Under the pieces are notes generated by a model. That model was not told the DNA's origin. It saw only the letters and a list, made by a program, of their open reading frames with translations, and made no database searches. Below, in pieces: positions 26,501 to 33,392 of a stretch of DNA of 64,000 nt (position 1 is the stretch's first letter; each line of letters begins with the position of its first letter). The position numbers were made by a program, and so were the translations under genes. This DNA is from LMUY01 sp965198895 (GTDB taxonomy: Bacteria; Pseudomonadota; Alphaproteobacteria; Acetobacterales; Acetobacteraceae): the NCBI GenBank assembly GCA_965198895.1, contig OZ240676.1, forward strand, positions 186,001 to 250,000, in the 5' to 3' direction.

Positions 26501-27626
26501 GAAGCTACGGCTCACCTGGGTCACGAGCTGGGCCATACGCTGCGGCATTGCCGAGTATTCCAGCACCCTGCTGGACGCGCTGAAGCGGGATGGACTGCCC
26601 GATCCCATCCTCCTGGCCGATTCGCGCGTGCCGCCAGGGACCGCCGCCCGGGTTGCCTGGCAACTCGGCGACGGCGTGGACGGACTGCTTGCGGCGATCG
26701 CGAAGGCGGATGGCGATGTCACCATGATCCAGCACCAGCCGGCGCTGCTGGCGTGGCCGTCGCTCGGCCGGCTGCTCGAGGGGTTGGCCGATGCCGGACA
26801 GACCACCCTCGTCACGCTGCACAACACCGCCGACCTGATGGATGTCGACGATGCGGACCGCATTGCTGCCATTCAGGGGCTGGGCCGGGCGGCGCGTTTG
26901 CTGGTGCATACCCTCGCCGACATCGAGCGGCTGGACGCGCTGGGGCTGTCCGGCGTGACGACGCTGCTGCCCCATCCGGCCCCACCCCCGGCCAACGCCC
27001 CGGTGCGCGCCTTGCCCAACGACGCGGCGCCGGTGATCGGCTGCACGGGATTTTTCCTGCCGGGCAAAGGCATCGACACACTGATCGCCGTCACCGCGCG
27101 GCTCCGCAAGCGCTGGCCCGGCGTGCGGTTGCGCCTGGTCAACGCCGAGTACGACGACCCCGCCTCCGCTGCCGAGATCGCCGCCTGCCGCCGCCTGGCC
27201 CGCAGCGAGGGGCTGGCGGTGGAGTGGCACACCGACTTCGTTCCCGCCGCCGAGCAGTTGGACCGGCTGCGCGGCTGTGACCTGATCGTGCTGCCCTACC
27301 AACAGTCCAAGGAAGCGGCCAGCGGTGCGGTCCGGGCAGCGTTGGCAACGGGCATTCCGGTCGCCGTGACGCCGCTGCCGCTGTTCGACGAGGCGGCCGG
27401 CGCCGTGTTCCGGCTGCCCGGCATGACCGCCCCACCGATCCAACTCGGGATTTCCAGCCTGCTCGACCATCCGGAGCGCCGCACGGCCTTGGCTGCCGCC
27501 GGCCGCGAGTGGCTGGCGGCGCGTTCGTTCCCAGCCACCGCCCGGCGGCTGCACGGCCTGCTGCAGGGGCTCGCCGCGCAGGGGCGGGCCGGCCAGGCGA
27601 CGGACGGGTCGCTGTGGCGGGGGTAA
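23580..27626 (+). CDS. Very large multidomain glycosyltransferase with three GT-B modules and N-terminal coiled coil
   Basis: 1,348 residues. Residues 1-150 form an alanine/glutamate-rich coiled coil ending in SPSWQITAPLRRW, a motif common before glycosyltransferase modules. Residues about 186-200 are encoded by a REP element. Three GT4-like GT-B modules follow. The first (about 245-585) has the EX7E motif in HHEGFGVPLVEAMAQG. The second (about 600-965) has it in TRGEGFNLPAAEAMAAG. The third (about 970-1330) has a degenerate version (SKEAASGAVRAAL). This suggests two active transferases and one altered module building a surface glycan. The ATG at 23580 follows GAAGG; a GTG at 23553 is possible. 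The acyltransferase gene overlaps its end. Confidence 0.85.
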   Translation: MTFVAPTASYQDSLASIQAALAAAEARVAGSTQRLLDALQAAGLARDDIGRMAEESVWLRSLIAEAKETAAKSRAEAAWLRDQMEATRTAEAEQAARLLARVEEIGWLRGCLADAEARISEEVRKRAEAEARAHGHAMEVALLRASPSWQITAPLRRWQGTKVTPLPITEPDVTVPSDVPPVTIPPLLPLPLAGEGRGERRLASAQPAAADGGKTADIRPSNPPVPSDLRPPAAESEALPLRHQRLVGTVHQFHAGSAVGDAITNAMLLIRAQLRAAGFRSDIYVAHRGPGLGRDIRLLDSIPEHDGYVLLLHHSMGFPGFDRVVALAAAKILIYHNITPPKFLAGIPRIQRLAEIGRTQLAALPGQVAFALADSDYNATELHRLGFAAIRTCPLLFDVAALARSGAEMRPEDGVFTVLFVGRVTPSKAQDALVDAFAVFRQRFGQPCRLVLAGALDADEHAFITMIRERIAVAGLDGHVQLTGLVSGRELHDWYRQADLYVSLSHHEGFGVPLVEAMAQGIPVVAWPTGAVPFTLGGAGRLLTARNPAAVAEAMLDAMANRQSYSALGTSSIARWALDRQMPVLLQALATAGAVPPRAYGQQDVLAANLQVTICGHMAKSYSLATVNRGLARTLEAQRPGSVCIVPIEGTLMTNLREVPSADRPLIASLARRGESETGPVLVLSGHYPLHVPAERGDLVAALVFWEESLLPEAMVATLNADFEAVFAPSRTVAKALVDSGVSVPVVNVGQAPDLSAFAALDPDRERTRPFIFLHVSSAFLRKGLDVLLAAWARSFTAGDGVRLVIKTFPNPHNDAAAQIARLCNEHPGLAPIELVDEDLPPDALLALYRDADAMVLPTRGEGFNLPAAEAMAAGLPVIVTAHGGHMDFCTPDTTRLLRRRFAFSNSHVAPPQSLWAEPDADDLVAALREAASGALAGLAAPARRAIAAHTDPVAFTARLSGAAARLLLEPPRSKLRLTWVTSWAIRCGIAEYSSTLLDALKRDGLPDPILLADSRVPPGTAARVAWQLGDGVDGLLAAIAKADGDVTMIQHQPALLAWPSLGRLLEGLADAGQTTLVTLHNTADLMDVDDADRIAAIQGLGRAARLLVHTLADIERLDALGLSGVTTLLPHPAPPPANAPVRALPNDAAPVIGCTGFFLPGKGIDTLIAVTARLRKRWPGVRLRLVNAEYDDPASAAEIAACRRLARSEGLAVEWHTDFVPAAEQLDRLRGCDLIVLPYQQSKEAASGAVRAALATGIPVAVTPLPLFDEAAGAVFRLPGMTAPPIQLGISSLLDHPERRTALAAAGREWLAARSFPATARRLHGLLQGLAAQGRAGQATDGSLWRG
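24138..24180. repeat. REP element inside the glycosyltransferase coding sequence
   Basis: A full REP unit, a cttctccctctcccgc palindrome plus the gggtgag tail, lies in the linker between the coiled coil and the first transferase module. It is read in frame as LLPLPLAGEGRGERR. The same element occurs between genes elsewhere in the window. Confidence 0.9.
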
Positions 27627-28810
27627 ACCGGGTCGCGTTTGCCAACCAGTTGCGGGGGCTGGCGGCGCTATGCGTGGTGCTGGTGCACTACACGGTGGTT
27701 TATCAGACCATGCGGCCGATGGTCGGCTGGGTAGTGGCGGCGCCGGACTACGATGGCCCAGTGGCGCCGATCGCGCACTGGGTCATGCCGCCCTGGTTCG
27801 ATGCCGGGGCATTCGGGGTGGCACTGTTCTTCCTGATCAGCGGGTTCGTCATCCCATTCTCGCTCGCCGGCACGACAAGGTGGCGGTTCCTCGCCGCCCG
27901 GGCCCTGCGCATCTACCCGACGTTCTGGGCCGGGCTGACGCTGCAATACGCGGTGGCGGCGATCGGCGGTGCATATTGGGGCCGCCCGATCGTGTTCGGC
28001 TGGCAAGTGTTCCTGGCCAACGGCCTGCTGGTGAACTCGCTCACCGGCGGCCCCAGCGTGGACCTGGTCAGCTGGACGCTCTGCATCGAGGTGAAGTTCT
28101 ACATCCTGATGGCGCTACTGCGCCCGCTCGTGCTGGCCTGCCGGGTCTGGCCCCTGATGGGGGTGGCGGCGCTGGCGGTGGCATTCACGCTCGGCTTGGG
28201 CCGCGTGCTGCCGGCGGAGCTGGTGAACGAGGGGATGTACCTGGCGTTCATGCTGGCCGGGACCTTGTTTCACTACCACTACCGCGCGGCGCTCAGAACA
28301 CCGGGTCTCGTGGTAGGGTGTCTGGCGATCGCGTCGGCGATGGGGCTGTGCTGGGCGAACGGGCCGGATGCCGTGGTGTGGCCGGCCAAACCGGCCAATT
28401 ACGTTTATGCGCTTGCCCTGTTCGCCACGTGCTACGCGCTACGGAGCCGGTTTGGCCAGGTGCGTGTGTTGGATGCACTGGCCGCAATCAGTTACCCACT
28501 TTACCTGGTGCATTCCGTGCTTGGCTTCACGGTGATGTCGTTCCTGACCATGGCGTTGCACCTGCCCTACCCCGCCGCGGCGATCCTCGCGCTCGGCACT
28601 GCGGGCCTGGCTGCCACCGCCCTGCACTGCACAGTGGAGCGCGCCTCGATCAAGGCCGGCCGCGCACTGAGATCTCCCCCTCCCCTTGAGGAAGGGAGCC
28701 GGGGGGAGGGGTGCCGCGCCTCCATCAGCGGCGTGTCAGGCGTCCTCGACCTCAGGATCGTGCCGTTGGCCACCCCTCCCCTAACCCCTCCCTCAAGGGG
28801 AGGGGGATAG
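27614..28810 (+). CDS. Acyltransferase family 3 membrane protein
   Basis: 398 residues, about ten membrane helices. The catalytic region LRGLAALCVVLVHYTVVY carries the family histidine; FGVALFFLISGFVIPFSL and SWTLCIEVKFYILMAL are further family marks. It would transfer an acyl group (for example acetyl) to a sugar of a surface glycan, consistent with the glycosyltransferase gene that it overlaps by 13 nt. The GTG at 27614 is chosen because it puts the first helix at the N-terminus. The last roughly 45 residues (from SPPPLEEG) and the stop are encoded by a repeat element and are probably not functional. Confidence 0.85.
   Translation: MAGVNRVAFANQLRGLAALCVVLVHYTVVYQTMRPMVGWVVAAPDYDGPVAPIAHWVMPPWFDAGAFGVALFFLISGFVIPFSLAGTTRWRFLAARALRIYPTFWAGLTLQYAVAAIGGAYWGRPIVFGWQVFLANGLLVNSLTGGPSVDLVSWTLCIEVKFYILMALLRPLVLACRVWPLMGVAALAVAFTLGLGRVLPAELVNEGMYLAFMLAGTLFHYHYRAALRTPGLVVGCLAIASAMGLCWANGPDAVVWPAKPANYVYALALFATCYALRSRFGQVRVLDALAAISYPLYLVHSVLGFTVMSFLTMALHLPYPAAAILALGTAGLAATALHCTVERASIKAGRALRSPPPLEEGSRGEGCRASISGVSGVLDLRIVPLATPPLTPPSRGGG
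28674..28810. repeat. Inverted repeat pair of a variant palindrome
   Basis: Two arms, ctccccctccccttgagg with a following ggaggggtg and cacccctcccctaacccctc with tcaaggggagggggat, face each other over a spacer of about 75 bp. The arms are related in style to the REP elements but form a distinct sequence family. The element supplies the C-terminal tail and stop of the acyltransferase gene and separates it from argB. Confidence 0.8.
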
Positions 28811-28816
28811 GAGGCT

Positions 28817-29725
28817 TTACGCGCGGATTAGCGTGCCAATCCCGGTCTGCAGGAACATCTCCAGCAGGCACGCGTGGGGTAGCTTGCCGTCCATGATCAC
28901 CGCGGCCTTCACGCCGCCGAGGACCGCGTTCACGCAGGTCTCCACCTTGGGGATCATGCCGCCGCTGATCACGCCGCTGTCAATGTGGCGTTGAACGTCG
29001 GCGACCGTCAGATCCGGCATCAGCTTCTTTTCGCCGTCCAGCACGCCGGGCACGTCCGTCAGCATCAGCAGCCGCTTGGCCCCAAGGGCGGCCGCAATCG
29101 CACCCGCCACGGTGTCGGCGTTGATGTTGAACGTCTGCCCGTTCTCGTCCTGCCCGACAGGGGCGATCACCGGGATCAGCCCCGACCCGGTGAGCGCGTG
29201 GATGACGCGCACGTCGATCTCGGCCGGCTCCCCCACGAAGCCCAAATCCAGCTCGCGTTCGATCCGGCTGCCCGGGTCCTTGACGGTGCGCTGCAGCTTG
29301 CGGGCGCGGATCAGGCCGCCATCCTTGCCACAGATGCCGACGGCAAGCGCACCGGCCTGGTTGATCAGCCCGGCCACGTGTTTGTTGACGGTGCCGGCCA
29401 GCACCATCTCCACGACCTCGACCATGGCCGCATCGGTGACGCGCAGGCCGTCGACGAAGGTGGACTGGATCGCCAGCCGCTTGAGCATGGCGTTGATCTG
29501 CGGGCCACCGCCATGCACCACCACCGGGTTGATCCCGACCTGCTTGAGCAGCGCGATGTCCCGGCCGAAGCCCTCCGCCAAATGCTGCTCGCCCATCGCG
29601 TGGCCGCCGTATTTCACCACGACCGTCGCCCCGGCATAGCGTCGCAAGTAGGGCAACGCGTGGGCGAGGATCCGCGCCTGCTCGGCAGGGTCGGCCTGGA
29701 CGGAGTCTTCGACGGTTTGCACCAT
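28817..29725 (-). CDS. argB: Acetylglutamate kinase
   Basis: 302 residues, full family length. The amino acid kinase marks are VVVKYGGHAMGE, GINPVVVHGGGPQINAML, FNINADTVAGAIAAALGA and LTDVPGVLDGEK. It phosphorylates N-acetyl-L-glutamate in the second step of arginine synthesis, in the cytoplasm. The N-terminal extension with several charged residues resembles that of the hexameric, arginine-regulated enzymes, so feedback inhibition is likely but inferred. It is transcribed away from the acyltransferase; no other arg gene is nearby. Confidence 0.96.
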   Translation of the reverse strand: MVQTVEDSVQADPAEQARILAHALPYLRRYAGATVVVKYGGHAMGEQHLAEGFGRDIALLKQVGINPVVVHGGGPQINAMLKRLAIQSTFVDGLRVTDAAMVEVVEMVLAGTVNKHVAGLINQAGALAVGICGKDGGLIRARKLQRTVKDPGSRIERELDLGFVGEPAEIDVRVIHALTGSGLIPVIAPVGQDENGQTFNINADTVAGAIAAALGAKRLLMLTDVPGVLDGEKKLMPDLTVADVQRHIDSGVISGGMIPKVETCVNAVLGGVKAAVIMDGKLPHACLLEMFLQTGIGTLIRA

Positions 29726-29803
29726 AGAGGCAGCTTTCTCAGTGGAAGAGCGCGGAAGGCAGTTGTGATACCCACCTAGGGATACGGCGGCGCACCGGTC
29801 AAC

Positions 29804-31024
29804 CTACCGGTGGTGCAGCACGGGACGGGCACGGCTGAAGGTCATGCGTCCGGCCTTCATGCCCCAAAGCGGTTGCGCCAGTTCGGCCACCGCTGCCGCC
29901 GGGCCGGCCGCGTCCAGTAGCACGAGGTCAGCCGTCGCGCCGACATGCAGGCCATACTCGGGTACCCGCATCAACCGGGCCGCATCCGTGGTCACCATCT
30001 GCAGGCAGCCGGCCAAATCGTGCGGCCGGGCGACGTGGCAGACATTGGCATACAGATTGGCCATCCGGAGCAGATTGGCATCGCCATACGGCGTGAACGG
30101 GTTGAGCACGTTGTTGGTCGCGATCGAGCAGGTCACCCCCGCCGCCCGCAACCGCTCCGCCGCCACCACGCCGCGGGGCACGGCGTGATCGTGGTTGCGG
30201 CCCATCAGGTATAGATCGGTCGACGGCAGCACCGTCACCGCCACACCTGCCCGGGCCAGGGTCGCGGCCAGCTCGGCGAATCGGGCCGGCGGCAGCAGCG
30301 ACATCTGGGTCACGTGGCCGATCGCAACCCGGCCGCCCCAGCCGTATTCCTCGGTCTTGCGGCAGACATACTCGGTCTGCATCCCGAGCGCCGTGTCCGC
30401 CAGGTCGAGATGCATGTCGATGTCGACGTCCCACTCGCGGGCGATGGCGAAGATGCGGTCGATCTGGCCCGCCGGGTCGGTGTCCACGTAGGGCACCGCG
30501 CCGATTACCCGCGCACCGCGGCGCAGGCCTTCGACCAGCAGGTCCTCGGTGCCGGGATTGTTCAGCAGGCCTTCCTGCGGGAAGACGCAGAGTTCGATGT
30601 CCATCGCCCAGGCGAAATCCCGGGCCAGGGCCTGCACGCCCTCGAAGCCGCGCAGGCCGATGCCAGGGTCGACCTCCACATGGGTGCGCATGCGGGTAGT
30701 GCCCCAGCCGATCGCCCGCTCCAGCACGCGGGCGCCGCGGGCGTAGACGTCCTCCGGCGTGAAGTCGCGTTTGGCGGCCGAGGTGAGCCGCACCGCCTCC
30801 GCCACCGTGCCCTCGGCGGGGGAGCAGCGGTCCATGATGCAGGTCTTGTCGAGGTGGAAGTGCGTCTCCACAAGGCCGGGCACGAGCAGGCAGCCCTCGG
30901 CGGGTACGACCGGCGCATCGGAATTGAGCCCGGCGGTGATGGCGACGATCCGGCCGGCGGTGATGCCGATGTCGACCGGACCGGACCCGTCCGCCAGCAT
31001 CGCCCCTTGCACGACCAGGTCCAT
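29804..31024 (-). CDS. Cytosine deaminase-like amidohydrolase with altered metal site
   Basis: 406 residues, collinear with CodA: GLVETHFHLDKT (two metal histidines), TRMRTHVEVDP, CVFPQEGLLN, DVDIDMHLDL, IGHVTQMSLL and a C-terminal ATNNVLNPFTPYGDANLL. By alignment to E. coli CodA the catalytic Glu217 is Leu and Asp313-Asp314 are both Asn. The histidines are kept. It is therefore unlikely to be an ordinary cytosine deaminase and may act on another cyclic amide or amine. The ATG at 31024 is chosen; the open frame further upstream runs through a repeat. Confidence 0.8.
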   Translation of the reverse strand: MDLVVQGAMLADGSGPVDIGITAGRIVAITAGLNSDAPVVPAEGCLLVPGLVETHFHLDKTCIMDRCSPAEGTVAEAVRLTSAAKRDFTPEDVYARGARVLERAIGWGTTRMRTHVEVDPGIGLRGFEGVQALARDFAWAMDIELCVFPQEGLLNNPGTEDLLVEGLRRGARVIGAVPYVDTDPAGQIDRIFAIAREWDVDIDMHLDLADTALGMQTEYVCRKTEEYGWGGRVAIGHVTQMSLLPPARFAELAATLARAGVAVTVLPSTDLYLMGRNHDHAVPRGVVAAERLRAAGVTCSIATNNVLNPFTPYGDANLLRMANLYANVCHVARPHDLAGCLQMVTTDAARLMRVPEYGLHVGATADLVLLDAAGPAAAVAELAQPLWGMKAGRMTFSRARPVLHHR

Positions 31025-31045
31025 GGCGCCGGCTCCTTCAGCTTT

Positions 31046-31174
31046 CTTCCCCCTCTCCCGCGGGCGGGAGAGGGCCGGGGTGAGGGTGCGACTATGACCC
31101 CGCAGCGGGACGGGATCGGCGGTTAACCGGCGCTCACCCCGGCCCTCTCCCGTGAAGGACGGGAGAGGGAGAAG
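31046..31174. repeat. REPIN-like inverted pair of REP elements (diverged spacer)
   Basis: Two opposed REP arms (ccctctcccgcgggcgggag and ccctctcccgtgaaggacgg, each followed or preceded by the gggtgag box) enclose a spacer of about 60 bp that has drifted from the other copies. The right arm provides the last residues and TGA stop of the trehalose-phosphatase gene. Confidence 0.85.
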
Positions 31175-31910
31175 GTACCGGAAGCGTCCCCCAGTCCGAC
31201 CGGCACCGGTCCAGCCAAATCCGCACACCGTCCGGCGTGCCGAACACACGCGGGACGAACAGCCCGGCGCCACCCATTTGGCGCGCCACCACCATGCCGT
31301 CCTCGTCCGTGACGTCGTCGCCGATGAACACCGGCAGCCGTCCGGAAAAAGCGGGCAGCGCCATGATGGCAGCTACCGCGCTGCCCTTGTCGGCGCCGCG
31401 CGGGCGGACTTCCCAGGCCATGTGCGCCGGCAGGGCCTGGAACTTGTCGGCCACCAGCGCGACCCAACTGGTCACCGCCGCCTCCACCGCCGGGCCGGCG
31501 TCGGGGGCCAGGCGATAGTGCAGCGCGAAGCCGCGAGCCTTGCGCTCCAGCAGCACGCCCGGATGGGCGGCGGCCAGCGCACCCGCCTGCTCCAGCATCT
31601 CAGGTGGCACGGCCGGCAGGTCCGGCCGCTGCAAGGCAGCCCCCGGCGCGGGACGCAGCGCACCGCCATGCTCGCCGGCCACGGCGGGGATGATACCGGG
31701 CAGCAGCGTATCGATCTGCTCCACCGGTCGCCCGGTAATCACGGCGAGCGCGCCGTCCAACTCGTCCCGCAGCCGCAGCAGGGTGGGCGGCAGCATGGCG
31801 GGGACGATCACCTCCATCGGGGTCGCGGCGAAATCGAGCAGCGTGCCGTCTAGATCGAGCAGCAACGCCGCCCGTGCAAACGGCGGCAGTGGGTCAGTGG
31901 CAGTCGACAA
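31134..31910 (-). CDS. otsB: Trehalose-6-phosphate phosphatase
   Basis: 258 residues of the HAD superfamily. Motif I is LLDLDGTLLDF, VITGRPVEQID follows, and motif IV is FIGDDVTDEDGM. It removes phosphate from trehalose 6-phosphate to give the osmoprotectant trehalose. No otsA gene is in the window. The TTG start at 31910 overlaps the DUF2155 stop by 17 nt; nothing better is available in frame. The C-terminal VLHGRGPG and the stop codon come from a REP element, so the native end was probably replaced. Confidence 0.88.
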   Translation of the reverse strand: MSTATDPLPPFARAALLLDLDGTLLDFAATPMEVIVPAMLPPTLLRLRDELDGALAVITGRPVEQIDTLLPGIIPAVAGEHGGALRPAPGAALQRPDLPAVPPEMLEQAGALAAAHPGVLLERKARGFALHYRLAPDAGPAVEAAVTSWVALVADKFQALPAHMAWEVRPRGADKGSAVAAIMALPAFSGRLPVFIGDDVTDEDGMVVARQMGGAGLFVPRVFGTPDGVRIWLDRCRSDWGTLPVPSPSPVLHGRGPG

Positions 31911-32283
31911 GGCGCACGTCGTAGATCGGGTGCTGCAGCATGGAGACGGCGGGCTCGTTCGCCAGCATCCAGCCGTGGAAACCGGGGGCACCCGGCCGGC
32001 TGTCGGTGATGTCGAAATACGCCGCATAGTCCTTCGGGACGTCCGGCGGCCGCGCCTCGCACGACCGCAGCGCGATCGACAGCGATGCATTCTCGGCCGC
32101 CTGACCGACCTTCAACGTCAGGCTGGTGGCCTTGGCATTGACCTTGTCCAGCACCAGCACGTCGGCGGTCTCGCGCGGCAACCAGGTATCGGGGGAGGCG
32201 GCCGGGGCCGCATCCGGCTTGGCGGGCGTCTGCGCGAACGCGGTAGACGCCACCATCAGGGCCACCAGCAATGCGACCCGCAT
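31894..32283 (-). CDS. DUF2155-family periplasmic protein
   Basis: 129 residues with a signal peptide (MRVALLVALMVASTAFAQ). The domain contains ADVLVLDKVNAKATSLTLKV, LRSCEARPPDVPKDYAAYFD and GFHGWMLANEPAVSMLQHP, as in alphaproteobacterial DUF2155 proteins. Function is unknown. It shares a TGATG junction with the 69-residue gene upstream and belongs to the NDUFA12-mlaD operon, an arrangement I recall from other alphaproteobacteria. Confidence 0.85.
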   Translation of the reverse strand: MRVALLVALMVASTAFAQTPAKPDAAPAASPDTWLPRETADVLVLDKVNAKATSLTLKVGQAAENASLSIALRSCEARPPDVPKDYAAYFDITDSRPGAPGFHGWMLANEPAVSMLQHPIYDVRLVDCH

Positions 32284-32492
32284 CACAGCCGCTTGGGGCT
32301 GCGGAGCCGGGCCACGGCCTCGGTCAGGATCCGGCGCATGGCAGTCTCGTCGACACCTATCAGCACGGCGTCCTCGAACGCGTCCTGCATGATCTGCTGC
32401 AGTTCGGCGTGGTTCTCGGTCAGCATGCGCAGCTTCTCCCGGCAGCTGACCGGGGCACCATCGACGCCTGGCCAGACCAGGTCTTCGGTCAT
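32283..32492 (-). CDS. Small conserved-looking protein in the mlaD operon, function unknown
   Basis: 69 residues, acidic, mostly helical, no signal peptide or membrane helix. It starts MTEDLVWPGVDGAPVSCREK and ends VARLRSPKRL. Its ATG overlaps the mlaD stop (ATGA), and its stop overlaps the next start (TGATG), so it is translationally coupled on both sides and is very likely real. I do not recognise a domain. Confidence 0.7.
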   Translation of the reverse strand: MTEDLVWPGVDGAPVSCREKLRMLTENHAELQQIMQDAFEDAVLIGVDETAMRRILTEAVARLRSPKRL

Positions 32493-32989
32493 TGCGTGGT
32501 CGTCTTCTTGATCAGATCCATCTGCTTCTGCGAGGCGTCCGCCAAGCTGCCGACGTTGAAGATGAACTTGCCCAGCAGGTCTTCCAAATTCACGGCCGAT
32601 TGCGTGATCGTGATGGTGCCGCCATTCCCCAGCGTCTTCTCGTCCCCGCCCGGCGCCAGCGAGACGAAGTTGCCCCCCAGCAAGCCGCCGGTCGCGATCG
32701 TCGCACTGCTGTCGTCCGACAGCTTGATATCCGACTGCACGGTGAAGGTGGCGACCGCCTGGTACGATTTCGGGTCGATCGACAGCCCCGTCACACTGCC
32801 GACCTTCAGCCCGGCGATCCGCACGTCGGCCCCCGGCGAGATCCCGCCGACATTGTCGAACGAGGCATGCAGGGTGTAGCCGCCGAGACCCCCTCGCCCG
32901 GTATTCGCCACGGCGTAGAACAGGAACCCGGCAGCTACGACCAGGACCACGGCGCCCGCCGCGATCTCGGTTACAGAACGTCGCGCCAC
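32489..32989 (-). CDS. mlaD: MlaD-family lipid-binding protein
   Basis: 166 residues. One N-terminal membrane anchor (AAGAVVLVVAAGFLFYAV) and an MCE/MlaD domain (YTLHASFDNVGGISPGADVR; IAGLKVGSVTGLSID; DSSATIATGGLLGGNFVSL). MlaD binds phospholipids in the periplasm as part of the system that keeps the outer membrane asymmetric. The MlaE, MlaF, MlaC and MlaA partners are not in the window. The stop overlaps the 69-residue gene, and the NDUFA12 stop lies 2 nt upstream. Confidence 0.92.
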   Translation of the reverse strand: MARRSVTEIAAGAVVLVVAAGFLFYAVANTGRGGLGGYTLHASFDNVGGISPGADVRIAGLKVGSVTGLSIDPKSYQAVATFTVQSDIKLSDDSSATIATGGLLGGNFVSLAPGGDEKTLGNGGTITITQSAVNLEDLLGKFIFNVGSLADASQKQMDLIKKTTTQ

Positions 32990-32991
32990 GG

Positions 32992-33348
32992 TCAGCTACC
33001 CGGCGTCCAGGCTTCGTAATCGCCCGTGGCGGGTGCACGCTTGCCCCCCAGATAGTCGCTGCCCGGCGGCCGGTAGCCGAGCGGCGTTCCCGTCAGGTTT
33101 GGCTCGTGCGGCTTCTGCCAGGCGCGCCGAACCGTCTCGGGGATCGGCAGGTCGGTGGTGTAGTGCAGCCACGAGTGCCACTCCGGCGGGATGCTGCTCG
33201 CCTCCGCCTCGCCGCGATACATTACCCAGCGGCGGCGGCGCAGCTCCGGACGAGGCACCTTCTTCGCCTCGTAGTAAATGTTGCCAGCGGCGTCCTTGCC
33301 GACCAGGCGGCCGGTGAGCGAGGTGACGAGGCGCATCATGAGGGTCAT
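32992..33348 (-). CDS. NADH:ubiquinone oxidoreductase accessory subunit NDUFA12-like
   Basis: 118 residues with the family pattern DAAGNIYYEAKKV, RRRRWVMYRGEAEASSIPPE and WHSWLHYTTDLPIPE. It is the bacterial counterpart of a mitochondrial complex I supernumerary subunit, found mainly in alphaproteobacteria, and sits on the matrix/cytoplasmic side of the complex. It heads an operon with mlaD, a small gene, DUF2155 and otsB. No nuo genes are in the window. Confidence 0.92.
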   Translation of the reverse strand: MTLMMRLVTSLTGRLVGKDAAGNIYYEAKKVPRPELRRRRWVMYRGEAEASSIPPEWHSWLHYTTDLPIPETVRRAWQKPHEPNLTGTPLGYRPPGSDYLGGKRAPATGDYEAWTPGS

Positions 33349-33392
33349 GGCGCCGTTATAGCAGCGAACGAAGGCGGGTCCACCGGCGGGCA

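Noticed and set aside
28674..28810. Repeat arms as a CRISPR-like array
   Set aside because: Only two inverted arms with one spacer are present, not several direct repeats of constant length.
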